Shown here piece after piece: positions 35,301 through 47,611 of a stretch of 64,000 nucleotides of DNA. Where the stretch lies: assembly GCA_944990035.1 (NCBI GenBank), contig CALYLX010000126.1, forward strand, positions 2,294,001-2,358,000, in the 5' to 3' direction. The stretch comes from Clitopilus passeckerianus. Its lineage: Eukaryota > Basidiomycota > Agaricomycetes > Agaricales > Entolomataceae. Below the pieces are notes generated by a model. The model was not told the DNA's origin. It did no database searches and saw only the letters and a list, made by a program, of their open reading frames with translations. The first letter of the stretch is position 1. Each line of letters starts with the position of its first letter. Position numbers and translations under genes: made by a program.

Positions 35301-38300
35301 ATACGAACACCGGATGGCGGTGTCCGTTGAGCGATATTTTCGGATTCTTCCGGTTCCATGGATGGAATTTGTAGGCCTATGGTACAACAAAAGCTTGAGG
35401 CAAAGATCCGACGTAGGTAGTCAAAACGCAATGAGGTAAAACAGAGTGGCAGTGGATGGCACTCCCAGGCCGGTGGCGAAACCACCAGGAGATGAGATGA
35501 GCCTGGGTTGAGCAATTTTAATGTAGCACCGGTTGATTTATGCCGGCAAATCGGTAAAAGCTATTCGGGTGGACGTACAGATTTTGTATTCTCTGAACAA
35601 AGTTGGATTTGCACCTGTGTGATCCACTCTGAGCGTACCGATAGAATACCTTGCTATGCACGCCTGTTCTGCAAGCACTATCCGAACTGACTCTGTGACA
35701 GCGCTCATGCCGGAACGGCGAGGTAGAAATGGCGTTTCAACAGGGCGAGATAACCACCTATTCGCTTCCTAGCTGCTCGGGAGTAAGCTGAGTCTTCTCT
35801 ATCCCAGGATTGTTGACTCAGTTCGGAACGGGTTCATTATATCCTATACGAGACGGCGCCCGCCACCCAGATATGGCAACGCCAGCCGCAGCAGCCCACA
35901 GGCATGTTCCAGTCGTAGCCCCTAGCATGAGCTGCAGCCTATCCAACAGCAGGCTCACGCAATCAAGAAACGTGTTGAGAAGATATGCAACAGGACCCTG
36001 GCACAGCACGGGAATAAGGACCCGACGGAACACGTCATGTCAAAGGCTAACCATGTCGCAATCAAGAGCGCCAACGCGTTTTGCTGACTCAATTACCTTC
36101 GCGTGTTGAACGCCGCAGAGGTGACATTGGTCCCAGCACTAAATCAGGCATAGATGATCCCGACACGAAAGTTAACGTGATTGTTCGGTTCGGTGTACAA
36201 ATGGACACACAATCTCTCTATATCTGGCTTGACGGAAATTGAGACGGCGGACAGAAAACTTTGCAGCTCAGATTCAGATGGGAGGTCCTGTGGGCAAGAT
36301 CGTTTTTTTTTTTTTTCATTACGTCCACATATCCAGCATGTATGTTTTAAGTATTTATACACAATTTTTTTCAGCACGTTCGATAAAATAAAACTAGTTA
36401 GAAAACCGAGTCGGTTTGGTGACGGGAGTGAGGGTCCAGGACAGCTTGAGAATTTCCCGAGCTCGTCATTTGCAACCCTGCAAATTGAAAGTTTTGGTCG
36501 AGAACGTGCAGAGATAACGTCGGGGTCGGTACAAGCACGTTCGAAAGTCCAGTAAACCATCTTGTCTTCATGACCTCGAGGCAGCTCTAGCTGGTGTGGT
36601 TGACCGCAGATTGCAAGTCGGAAATGCCCGATATCCTTCTCACTCGATTAGATCATGGAGTCGCGTAGACCTTGTACGGGTCGTCCCGTCGCTTCCACGA
36701 TATTCTGATGAACCTGGGAAAGCTTGAGAATCTGTCAAGAAAGTCGGAGAAAATTGAAAAGGGGAAAAAACATATCCTGGTCAGGGTCGCGTCGCAACTC
36801 TGCAACGCTGCAACGCCGTCCTGTGATTCTTTCGAAGCGAGGGGTGCTCACCACCGGCGTCTTTGTGGCCCACACACGGCCATATGAGCTTTTGGTCGAA
36901 TCGTAGATCAAGGCACCTTTGGGTATCTTGTAGCTTCATGTAGTATCTCGTCAATTCTTCCCACAAGACCCAAGGCTAACTGGTAGACGGCTCTGAAGGC
37001 TGCAAAGCTCTCTGAGTCTGTGGTACCTGGATTTAGTACTCGGCGGCGACATAGACTTTGAGGCTAGAGCGCAGAGTGCTTTTCGGAAAGCACTCGGGAT
37101 CTCCTCTGTAGCCTAAAACGTAGGTCAATTGTAATTGACGAGTTGCCTCTTTTGGCAAGTGCGCCGCTTGAGTAGATGATCAGGTCCTTTAGGGAGAGGA
37201 AGAATCTCGGTGTTTTTTGCTAAAAAGCTTCTGTTCGAACTTCGAAATGGTCCAGATAGTTCTCCTGTTGTGCCGGCTGTTTGCAGACGTGAAGGGTCTT
37301 TATGTCAATATCCTTGCGTTTTCTTGTGACATCTCCACGACATGCCGCAGCCACTTTTATATTAGAGGAGTTGTACTCTGTAAATTATGACAACCTTTTA
37401 CGGTGCCTGCCTGATCTCCAAGGCCGATACAATCATGAACCATGATGACGGAGCGAATGGGAGTGAATAAAGATAAGATGAGGGCATGCATCATGATCGA
37501 CCTAACCACTGTGACTCCAACAGCTGTGCACCCCTCATGATCATCAAGCCATGTTGGCAACGTCCAAGGTCCAGCGACCATGGATGCTCCTCACCTTTAT
37601 GTAGCTTTTGAAAGGCTCGTAGGTTCAGCCTCGCTTAGAGAAGCGAAGCGATTCAGGTGAGAGGGGGAGCTCCAACCGCCTAGAAAGGCTCCTCCCCCAG
37701 GTTGTTGGATGGGTATTGGGTGGACTGAATCATAGAAAAGAAACCCAAATCGTCCTAATGTTATCTTCCGCTTGGCATTTGGTATAGAATAGAAACTCGT
37801 CTTGGCAGATTGTAAGTGCTTGCCGCCTCTAGGTCTCCCCAATGTACCAATCAGTTGGGTGGCAATTCCCGAACTCCCCTCCACCAACGTTCCTTATCTC
37901 ACCAAGAGTGGAATGTCACACTTCATGGGACCACAAGAGACCAGAGGGTAGGCGCGCGTTCAATCGTACCGGGACTTGATATCGCCTCGGATGCAGACGC
38001 ATGGTATTCAAGTTGTGGGGTAGCGGAAGCAAAAACACCATCCAGGCAGCAGTTGGAATAACCAGAATAGAAGACCTGCTCGTAGAAAAGAAGTTCAATG
38101 CACCATGATTCGGAAAGGATCCGATGGATGAACAGCCGATATAACCGACCGGAGCTGTATGGGAACACATAGAAGTCCACAAGGGCGTCCGTTTGCACTC
38201 AGGAACGAGAAGAGCTACATCCATCAAGTTCTTTAAAGCATCGAAACATTGCAAACACCTCTCAAACGCTGTTGGGGTCAGCATCTTGATGCAAAGGTAG

Positions 38301-40424
38301 AAATGGCTGATCATGATGCTACACGAAGAGCGGAAGGTATACGGGAGTCAAAGAGGGTCTCAGCGTATATGAAATTTCGGAGGTTGCAATAATAACGGGC
38401 GCATACTTACCACAGGTTCGACAAGCTCGGAGACCGCGAGCTCTTTGTTATCTGACCGCGTTCGAAACCCTCCAAGAGGAAGCTTGATTGTAGGAGGCGT
38501 GTAAGATGGAAATTTAACTGAATTGAAGTACCCTTACGACATACGGCAAACGTTCGCGATCAACACTAAGAATTGCTCTCCAATAAGCGCGATGCCGTCG
38601 TGAGTGTGTGGATCTCTTGAAAGCGGCGTGTAGACCCGCGGAACGGCGGTAGGTCCATATATGTATCACCTTTCTTACCGACATGTCGTTTGGCTGATTG
38701 TCGGTGTCGGCGTCTCTGGCATAGTCCGGTCGCTATCAAACCATCTAAAACCATGCAGTCGAATTGCGAATCGCGTAGAAATTTTGTGAAAGCTCTATGC
38801 GAGGACACCGGAGAATCTCGGCGGGATAGAAGGAGGATTCAGTAGAAAGTTTGCTTAATCAAGTGGGGGAGAGATGACCGAGCGTGGCCGGGTGGATCTA
38901 TCAGCAAAGTATCAGCGGCGTCAAGAGGCGTGATGGCAAAGCTCTTGGCTCGAGGAAGGCAAGGTGCGTATGTGCGCGGCAGGGTTTTGAAGGTGTGAGT
39001 AAAGGGTTGATGTCATTCGGGAAGGTACCCTTTGGAAGCTGTCAGCACCTTTGTGGACACATACCTGTTAGACAGTGGGTCCTAGTAAAAAGGGAATCGG
39101 AAGACGTACCGAGAACAACAGACATGACTGAGGATAGAATTTGAGAAAGATCGTCTCTCAAACGGAGTAAAGCAGGTTACTCAGATTCCAGGGAAGAAAG
39201 ACGGGCTGAGAACGCGTATGGTGTTTACGATAGTGATTGAATCATGTCGTATTGCGTCGGTGCCTGTACATTACCGGGAGGAAGGACGTGGTCTAGCATA
39301 CGCGAGGTGGATGATGGTGATTGGGTGAAGTGATGATATGGCGTGTAAATTAAACCCAGCCATACTGGTAGAAAGGTGAATGAGTTCGCAAAAGACCCGG
39401 AAGGAAGGATAGGCTAGGCAAAACAAAGGGCGACAAAGGGCGACTCGGGATGGGCAATGGGTTGATCAATTACGAGATCAAAGGATGCGACCAAATCGAA
39501 TCGGTGGCAAAAACGTTGTGGGCATACTGTGCTGTATTCGTGTAATCGATGGGAGATCAACAGCAGACGGAGAGCAGAGTCCTTAGATGAAGTTCTAGAC
39601 AAACCTCACGTCAGAATAGGACGATCAAAGACAGCAAGCGACGGGCAGGTTCACATAGGAGGCGACTCCGTTCGTAGGCTATTCACTGCCAGCCGGAGCC
39701 TAAACGAATCAGAACCAGAATAAAGGAGAGAAGGATTATCAAGCGCATAATGAGTATGGAAGAGTGCTGCGCAGCCGCCTGTGCCAGAGTGTTTCGCAAA
39801 GCTCCGTGCACCCTAGTCAGAATGCTTGGCAAGGCTATTGTGTGAGAAGAGTCCGTCCAAGGTGGAGAACACCAAGCAATATGGAATTAGATGTTATATT
39901 GCGATTTCGGAGTATAATGAGGCTCAATTGAGCAAGTGTGTGTGCAGGAGGCATATTACATGAATTGAAGTAAGGAAAGCGGAGGACGAGGATGAGCAGC
40001 CAAGCAGGCACGGTATGTAGAGGTGGAGCTTACTACGACCTGCCAAGAAGAGTAATATATAATGCAGAATTCAATGAAGGGTTGGTAGCGAAATGTCAGG
40101 GGAATTCAAAAGGTGTTGTTATGCAGAATGAAACAGAGGAACATGGCGAGACCATGAAATGTTCTCAGAGACCGACGACGAGCAAGCCAGAGATGAGGCC
40201 TGAGACGACATGGATCTGAGATCGAACGGATGTAAATGGAAATTGTGACCGTTGTGACCCAACAGCAGCTCAAAGGAGAAAGAAGGGGTCAAAGACAGAT
40301 CGGGATACACGTGTGACCAAAAGGAGCGACTAGGACCCCGAAAACCCCTAGAGATCTAGATCGGGGCTACAGCGTAGTCTTTTATGATGATGGTTTGAAT
40401 TCACTCGAAAGTTATCCAAAGGCA
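32355..40424. other. Gene-poor region of about 8 kb
   Basis: No well-supported gene was found across this stretch, in contrast to the dense flanks. Frames of 60-140 codons overlap on both strands without family motifs. A run of 14 T residues is at about 36303-36316. Bases 38,880-40,300 are purine-rich on the plus strand. Minus-strand pieces at 33633-34687 have cysteine-rich, secreted-type features and are listed apart. A 132-codon ATG frame at 37916-38314 (minus) has no recognisable motif. I saw no terminal repeats, transposase or reverse transcriptase motif; old degraded elements remain possible. Confidence 0.4.
33633..34687 (-). other. Candidate exons of a small secreted cysteine-rich protein
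   Basis: Three minus-strand frames are more protein-like than their surroundings. At 34687 an ATG opens MLRYLLLYLTSTMCYLAQAS, a textbook signal peptide, and stops at 34448. At 34464-34162 a frame holds five Cys (RCFDRCRN, MCAYVCIACP) and FSYQGYG. At 33929-33633 another has TDGC, FICAGGH, GYCDVGEFGP and KCVAYQGYMYC. They could be exons of one effector-like gene, but I could not find a splice pattern linking all three, so no CDS is called. Confidence 0.25.
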
Positions 40425-42269
40425 ATGTCCATCCTCGTCCCGCCACCATTAGACCCTTCTCCCTCGACGTCGTCGTCGTCTTCATCACTGGCGAGCCTAC
40501 CACATCAAAAGGAAAGGCGCATACGCTTTGCCCCCCTGCCAATACCGCCTTGTGACAATGCAGAAGACGACGAAGGTGGAGTTCAGGTCGATGACGCCTA
40601 CATCGACTCACTAGGAGAAGACGATGAAAGCACCTTGAACAACAGCAGACTAGCTGCTGACAACCACGATATTGAGTCTTACGACGACTCAAAGTGCTCA
40701 TACTTTGACGGGAATGAGCGATCATCAAGTCCTTACCGCTCCAAGCCCACAACCCAACAGCTACTATCCCATTCCATTAACCATGCACCTTCCTGGTCTC
40801 GTCCAAAATCCCTTAATCTCCTGCGCCCATTTCCATTCCGACGCTCGTCACCACCCGAGTCAACACACAGCCTAACCCCAACACTATCAATTGACTCCGC
40901 TACAACACCGACGAACGCGTCTGGGACCTCTTTCAACTCCCGAAGAAAGAAGTCAATAACCACAGAAGAGATCCTCACCTTGGGCACCATCAACCTCTTC
41001 CGACCGTCTTCTAAGCATGGGAAAGAAAGTGCAGACAGTCGACGGAACTCGGCATCCAGCTGGGCAAGTAGTCTGTGGTCGGGCGGATCATCATCCAATC
41101 CAGCCAGCAGCCGACCTTCTTCCCCCTCTCTTCGTCGTACGGAGTCGATGCAGTCGTCTCAGTCGACTTCGAGTACAAAGTCCAAATTGGGATCCGCGAT
41201 CAGGGGGGCTACCAAGCCCCGATCCTCCAGCATGAGCTCCAATACTTCGACGTCATCCGCTGGGGTCCCCACATCCTCTTCGAAGACGAACCCACTAAAA
41301 CGGTCAAAGTCAGCAGACCCACCACCGCCTTCGAAGAGAGGCATTCGCATGCTGAATGGGAGAGTGTATGGGAGCAAGCGTAATCGGGGTAACATCAATC
41401 ATTTTGCGAACATCAAGGATGAGGAACCGTCCTTTGTTGAGTGGGGGTATGGAGGCATGGGGAGCGTTAGGGGAGGCCAGCATGCTGGCGCGGATGATCG
41501 GTGGCAGAGATTGCACGCGACGGCGGAGACCACTGCGGCGGTTGGCCAGAAGACTGCGGGCGTCGATGACGATGACGATGGCACTGGCATGGCCTGGGTG
41601 AAGCGGAGGAAGGAACAGAGGGAGAAAGAGAAGAGGGACCGCGAGGAGAAGGAGAGGGCCGAAGGAGTGGCTGCAAAGGCAGCAGATGCTCAGTCCCCGA
41701 CTGACGCTACTCCTGAGGGTGCCAAGGATTCGAATGAAGCTGATACACCCACCGATACATCCACATCACCACCCACCTCCGCACCTGTCACCACACCAAT
41801 AGACGCAGCCGCGACTTCCGAAGCTTCGTCCGTCATCTCTCCCCCTAACCCTGGTTCGCTTGCATCAGGTGCCCTCTCCCCTCCCACCTCCAGCATCTCT
41901 ACCCCACATGTCGAACACAACCTCGAAGCAATCAGCATCCCAGCTCACCCTCGACGACATAAACACGGTCGTTCGGTATCGCGGACATCATCTCTTGATG
42001 CCACCATGAGCCCCGGCTTGCATACACCCTTGTCGAGCTCACCTGGAGTTCCCGCTGCTGGACCTTCACCACTGAGCCAGATGGCCGCAGCCCGGCCGCT
42101 TGAGGTTATTGGTTCTCCTAGTGAGAGCGAGGAATCAAGTGACGAGGAAGTGAGCAGAGAGGGAGACGATGAGGATGACGATGACGAAGATGAGGAGACC
42201 CAGGAGATGAACCGACAGGCATTATGCGCAGGTGTCGAGAAGATCAGCCGACACCATGAAAGCAATTGA
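40425..42269 (+). CDS. Unknown Ser-rich protein, 614 residues
   Basis: A single long exon. The N-terminus is MSILVPPPLDPSPSTSSSSS; this ATG is chosen because the ten preceding in-frame codons contain no ATG. Most of the protein is low complexity and Ser/Pro-rich with basic patches (FPFRRSSPPES, LKRSKSADPPPPSKRG). A more ordered core, about residues 310-350, reads RMLNGRVYGSKRNRG and PSFVEWGYGGMGSV. A charged helix (KRRKEQREKEKRDREEKE) follows, and an acidic tail (SESEESSDEEVSREGDDEDD) ends it. The composition suggests a phosphorylated regulatory or scaffold protein. I cannot name a family. Confidence 0.75.
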   Translation: MSILVPPPLDPSPSTSSSSSSLASLPHQKERRIRFAPLPIPPCDNAEDDEGGVQVDDAYIDSLGEDDESTLNNSRLAADNHDIESYDDSKCSYFDGNERSSSPYRSKPTTQQLLSHSINHAPSWSRPKSLNLLRPFPFRRSSPPESTHSLTPTLSIDSATTPTNASGTSFNSRRKKSITTEEILTLGTINLFRPSSKHGKESADSRRNSASSWASSLWSGGSSSNPASSRPSSPSLRRTESMQSSQSTSSTKSKLGSAIRGATKPRSSSMSSNTSTSSAGVPTSSSKTNPLKRSKSADPPPPSKRGIRMLNGRVYGSKRNRGNINHFANIKDEEPSFVEWGYGGMGSVRGGQHAGADDRWQRLHATAETTAAVGQKTAGVDDDDDGTGMAWVKRRKEQREKEKRDREEKERAEGVAAKAADAQSPTDATPEGAKDSNEADTPTDTSTSPPTSAPVTTPIDAAATSEASSVISPPNPGSLASGALSPPTSSISTPHVEHNLEAISIPAHPRRHKHGRSVSRTSSLDATMSPGLHTPLSSSPGVPAAGPSPLSQMAAARPLEVIGSPSESEESSDEEVSREGDDEDDDDEDEETQEMNRQALCAGVEKISRHHESN

Positions 42270-45200
42270 GTTGGTTGAGGGGAGGGACGAAGAAGCTGTC
42301 GCCGTCGAAGTCGATGAAGATGGAGTCATCGCATGTAATATCATCAGATACCACGCACCTTTTATTTTCAGTATATGCTCGAGGGGAGCGCAGAAGAAGC
42401 CCATAGGGGGGTTTAATACGTTCACGTTCGCAATTCGCCACTCACTCTATTCACATCGTATCCTGTTCTCTTTTATAATGAACAACCACGCGTTGCTAGT
42501 GCTCAAAACAGTCATCCCGCAAGCTCTTCGGAAGCCAACGACAGTCAAGAACTCTCCAAGAAAACCTTGTCGGCTTGGACGGAGGAGGAATGGTCTTGGC
42601 TTGGCGGATCTTGGCACTTGGCAGAGGGAGCATGGGGGAGGGTGGTGTATTTACACCTCATTATGGCTCATACACCTACCGTTTCGACAGCTCGACAAAC
42701 ATTTGGAAAACCTCGAACCACCCCGTTCTCGAAGCTATCGCAAGATCCAGGATTTTTGCGGTCGTTGTCCCCAAATTGCGACGACTATGACCTCGACACT
42801 CTCGCACCTCATCATCTCTTGGCTGCTCAAGACATTCGAACCGAATTCTTCGGTTCGATTTACGCCACGATGATCTTGGCCTTGGGTTTTCGAAGCTAGC
42901 ATCGCCTTCTTGTGCTCATGTTATTCATTCTGGTTAGTCCAAGTCGTTTGAGTGCTTCATGACTGCGTACTGATAAAAAAGGTGTAGATTTTTGTATTGT
43001 AACTTGGCTCCCTGCTGCCGCGTATCTGCGCTTGGCATACAGCCTTACCACTTTCCTTTCGAATACCACCATTGGTGGTGACCACTGTCTTTCACCCATA
43101 CCACGTTTCTTCGATATCTCGTTTGCACCATACCCAAAGCACTGCGCACTCATCTCTTGGCATTTCCCATACCCACCTCACATACGGACATTTTAGTAGT
43201 TTATCGATCGTCATTTCTTGTACCACATTGGATTTTCCTTTCTTCTTTCTCCCAACTGTCTTGGGTTTCTGGTTGGCATGCCATAGTTGCACCACGCACA
43301 TTTCATTCGCCTCTTCGTCACCACCGTCGCCGTTGTTTCTTTCTATTCTTATCTACCGACTCGCATGTGTATTTCCAGCCACCACATCATCAATCTCCGC
43401 TCCCTCCCAGCTCCGCCTTTATTTTACTAGTTTATTTCACTTGCATATGTGGCTTGTTCGCCTCCTTAATTACTTTATTATCTCTCGATCGTCCGCAGGC
43501 CCGATATCGGTGCACTACTGTCGCTCGAGATATACTTAGTCACAGTACATAACTCTGAATATAGTCTGCGTTATACTTCCATTGTTAGAGAGGCGTTATT
43601 CTGAATGCGTGATCCGAGTCAAATGGAAGAATAGGCCGGCGAATACATAGTGGCAACGGAAGGCAAGATGATGAAATTATTCTCCAAGGCATGTGAACTT
43701 GTAGATTGAAAACTATAACATTAGCTTGTAATCCTTCAGGTAAACGAATACGCTCCATCCAACATAGTTGCTCCACAATCGCGATTGAAAAGAATGCGAT
43801 AAGCTATTCAACAATAACAGTGGGCTAACCCATCCATGGGATGTATGGGACCCCGGGCCCTCCAGCCCATCATCATGATGTATCATCCATTCATTCATAC
43901 AAAGGAGCCAGCGTACCATGCAGCGTGGCGGAAGCGACCAAAGGTGGACGCGAATTCGATCCTGTAGGATGACTCCAATGTGATAACACCCGAGTCCTTA
44001 TCTACCCTCACGCGCCCACGCTTTCATAAAACCCTGCAGGTTAATATTGACTGGTGTCCACTAAAGGAGTCAGGGTGCTTGAACGAAAATGCCAATCTAG
44101 CATAGATTTCGGAGATTAGGATGCCGGAGCCTGATAACCACGGACGATGCGTCGAGCCGGGATCAATCCTCCAAGAATAGAACAATATTAGTCTCGGTGG
44201 ACAACGCAAACCTGAGCTAGAAAATTCTAGAGCAGCCCACGAGTTCGATGTGGAGGCGATTCGTCTGCGCAGCACCAATGAGGCGGCGTTATGGAACCTT
44301 TCAACGCATGAAACGGATGCAGAAACACAAAAGAATTGCTCGAGTTCGTGAGGGACCAGAGGGGACCAGGCATATCAGCCGAAATTAAAAGGGTCCCAGC
44401 GCTTCGAATAAGCATGATGCACACGGGTCTGTGTCATCTAAGCTCTCGTCAGATGGCTGTACTCATTCAATAGTAGAAGCTATTTTTAGCTCGTCAATAA
44501 AGATACAACGATATTTCATTGCGGGGGAAGGAAATGTGTTGCCAGACGAGGTTACTACTATGCATTTCCGGAGTTCAAAGGTGGCGAAGTACAATCAGCT
44601 GCGTAGGCCAGAGGGGTCGCAGCATAGAATTGCGCCATTCACGGCACGAGAGAAGACATTCCAGCCCCAAGCCACGCTCATATAGCCAACGTGGAGCAGC
44701 ATGGAGGTTGACAGGGGAACCTGCTTTCTAGATGTAAGAAACTGCGATAAGATAACTTGCAATTCAGAAGTCCGTACTCGACGCCTCAGGCATCAAGAAA
44801 TTACGGCTGTTTCGTCCCAGAGTTTCCACAACTTCCTGGCAAGTTCCAGCTCTAGCCACGCATGGCCACATCCTCGTGGCGAAGAATCTCCAATTAACCC
44901 TCGAGTTCGGTCCGTGATTTGGCCTGTTCGCGTCCTGCCAAGCGAATCCACAAGGTGGACGCCTAACGCCCGGTAAATGTTTTGTATATCCAGATGTCGT
45001 TCAAGAAGTCATAGATTCGATATGATAAAGTCATCAAGATAGCTTCTACGAAATGGGGTGGCGGGTCACGCGGATTCATGTGTGGAGAGCATGGCTTCGA
45101 GGCCCAAGGTCCGAGTCAAGGTGGTGTACAGGAATAAAGCTGTTTTCGCTGTCGGGTGGCGAAGATCGATTTCGGGTCGTGTGCCGTAAGTATTGCCTGC

Positions 45201-45787
45201 AGCAACGATGATCTTGACGCCCAAAGGTCCGGTCATCTTTAATTAACGGAGGGACTTCGAAGGTGCGGGGATGGCAAGGTGGACCTAGGACACCGCTTCA
45301 TCGACGAATGTTCAATCTGATGTGACGGTTTGGAACTGAATGTGGACGATCGATGGGATCTAGTCGGCACGTAGATATATTCCAGGACGGTTATTTTTAG
45401 CGCCTCGAGGTATGCGACCCACATATGGGACATGATCTTCGTGACGATATTCACTCGATAAATATCCGTATCCGGAGAGGGTTGTGCCCAGGTGGATGAA
45501 ACGGAACAAGCAAAACTGGTTGCAATACTTTTTCTAACAATGGATTGACAACAAAGCTAGACACAAATAGTGAGATGAATCACAAAGGCTACAGGTTGAT
45601 TGTACATACGAGTTGTTGTCAACTACGATTTCCGACACCCTATCGAAGCAGGAGGTTCACTCTAAACCGTACAAAAATCCGCACTTTCTCAGATAGGAGT
45701 CTGATAGCTGGAGCACCAGCGCGAAATGGGTTGCTTCTAAGAACCCAAGCTCACAAGAGCCGCACATATGAATACAGGGTGAGGGAA
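42270..45787. other. Gene-poor region of 3.5 kb
   Basis: The first 1.3 kb after the Ser-rich gene is pyrimidine-rich (43,070-43,550 on the plus strand), resembling a long leader or promoter, but no gene follows it. Frames up to 213 codons at 42,232-42,873 overlap the 3' end of the previous gene and have no family features. From 43,600 to 45,700 nothing was recognised on either strand. Confidence 0.4.
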
Positions 45788-47340
45788 TTACGCGTCCTCA
45801 TCCAGAGCAAGGCACTGCAAGGTACGTTGAATAACGAAAAGAAGGGATAAGATGACACGACGGGACATACCCGATATTCTATGAAGGCATCGGACCCTAC
45901 GCCTTTTGGCCGAGGGGAGGGCATCAAGAACTGCATGCTAAGCAAGCCCTCGTCGTCTATCCTCAGCGAGGTTTTAGTCGAACTTTGCAGCGCCCGAAGT
46001 GTCTTCGCGATATGTGAAAAACGATAACTAGACAGAGATTATCAGATTTCGTGAAAACTTTGCACATGGACAACGCCCATTACCTGAAAGTTACGCTCTG
46101 TTTGCACTCGAATGTTTCAAGGACTTCCCGATCGTTGGGATAGTCCATCTATTTTCGATTCAGGGGATTGCAAAGGAGGATAGGATCGCCGAACACAAAC
46201 CTCCGTGCTTCCAAAAGTACCTGCAGCTTGAATACGGAGCATAGGCTTAGAAGGATTCTGAGCTCGTTGCCTTTGACCGGGTGCACCGTCTTGATCGGGT
46301 GGAGGATTGCCAATGAAGGTGAGTTTGTCAAAAGAAGGGTCGAGTTCTGAGAGAGCATCGCGTAGCCAGGAAGACTGCGGGAGGTTCTCGAGTCAATTCC
46401 AGTTCCAGACAGAAGGAATTATCGCACTTTCAGGATAATCTTAAGGACCCTGAATGAGAATCAATTGCAAACAATGGAGTTGTAGACATCAATGACTGAC
46501 ATCTTAGCATTGTCAAAGTCGAGTTCCATGTGGGGTTCTGCGTCATATGTCGCGATTTCGCAGGTGGTAGTAGGACCTGAAGCCTCTTCTGCGCTAAAAC
46601 GAACCATGTTAGACCAGACACCATATATATTTCACAACACTCACAGAAGCAAAGTAAGGGGAAATCCAGTTCCAGCATATGTCATCCTCATCCCAGTTCG
46701 TTTCTCAGAACCACCCCCGAAATATGAGTCCAGTCCACGACTGTTACCACGTCTTCCTCCACCGTCTTCGTCAACATCGTTATCGGAGTCCTCTCCTACC
46801 TTCTTCCACTTCTTGAACTTGTTTGTGCCGATATTGGTCGAAGGTCCAGCGGTGCCAAAGATGTTCAAGCACTCGATCAAAGTGCTGAGTGGGATTTCAA
46901 AAGCCGAGTTCTCATTCCCAGAGTAGTCTTCGTCGTCTTCAGCAGCTCCATCAGTGGTATGTTCAGGTCGGAAGGTATATTCATCGAAGATTTCAGAGAA
47001 TATGAAGGCGGTTCCTGAAGAGATATGTTCGGTAACGTTGTAATCGCAAAAAACTTCAAGACGCACCAAGCAACGTTCGGGCCTCTTCTCCTGCGATGGT
47101 CATTCCTCGATTCGTTATAGTTATTGTAGCACGCTGGAAATCATTCCATTTAACCGTCCAATGGGTTTGCCTCGAATTCGCTTACGTTTGAGAAGTTAAC
47201 CCCTCGAAGCAATGAAGCAAAATATCGGACATCATGAACTGAAGCTTTCAGAACCTGCAAAGTTTTTATATGTCAAGTTCCAGGGGTTGGGGCCGTCCCA
47301 AAGGAACATAACATACCGGGAGATCCTCTGCGTCCGCCAT
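45788..47340 (-). CDS. RAD1: DNA damage checkpoint clamp subunit Rad1
   Basis: Rad1 is the PCNA-like subunit of the 9-1-1 clamp loaded at DNA damage. Ten exons: 47340-47317, 47254-47186, 47133-47067, 47014-46645, 46593-46501, 46449-46428 (22 bases), 46374-46201, 46148-46084, 46027-45871, 45814-45788, together 355 residues. The spliced N-terminus reads MADAEDLPVLKASVHDVRYF, then ASLLRGVNFSNRATITITNR. The family core GTAFIFSEIFDEYTFRPE, ENSAFEIPLSTLIECLNIFG and later SSWLRDALSELDPSFDKLTF is clear. The C-terminus SMQFLMPSPR, FIEYRCLALDEDA matches Rad1 ends. A charged loop (about residues 115-150) is probably disordered. Splice sites were chosen so that all phases match and the conserved blocks are contiguous. 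Confidence 0.92.
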
Positions 47341-47611
47341 AGCTGGCAGCAGAGAATTGCTGTGAGCGGCGCGTGGTTAAGAGCAGAGACGCGTTATTTT
47401 GCTGTGTTTGTCGTAATCTTGAATGCAATGACAGGTAACAAAGACCCTTGTATTCACTTGGTTTAAAGTATATAAACTCTGTAATAACTTAATTATCGTG
47501 AAGGGCATGAATGTGGTGTACAGGCCGAAAGGTAGAACTCAAAGTGCAACCAACATCAACTCGACATACATAGTGTAATAGGTTTCAATCATTAGGGTGG
47601 AAGCTGTGGGT

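Noticed and set aside
36144..36560. Overlapping 124- and 138-codon frames on opposite strands, one with a Cys pair and a KKKKK run
   Set aside because: The lysine run comes from the 14-T tract, and both frames exist only because the region lacks stops; no splice-linked neighbours are seen.
38880..40300. Purine-rich stretch as a coding gene on either strand
   Set aside because: Frames are short and interrupted; the bias alone does not support coding, so it is only described as part of the gene-poor region.
42232..42873. 213-codon plus-strand frame overlapping the end of the Ser-rich gene
   Set aside because: Its first part is the same DNA as the real gene in another frame, and the rest has no family features; it is likely 3' untranslated sequence.
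46641..47069. A 142-codon frame starting VRLEVFCDYNVTEH as the start of RAD1
   Set aside because: The first 20 codons fall in an intron; splicing at 47067/47014 gives the conserved GTAFIFSEIFDEYTF join and keeps all phases.
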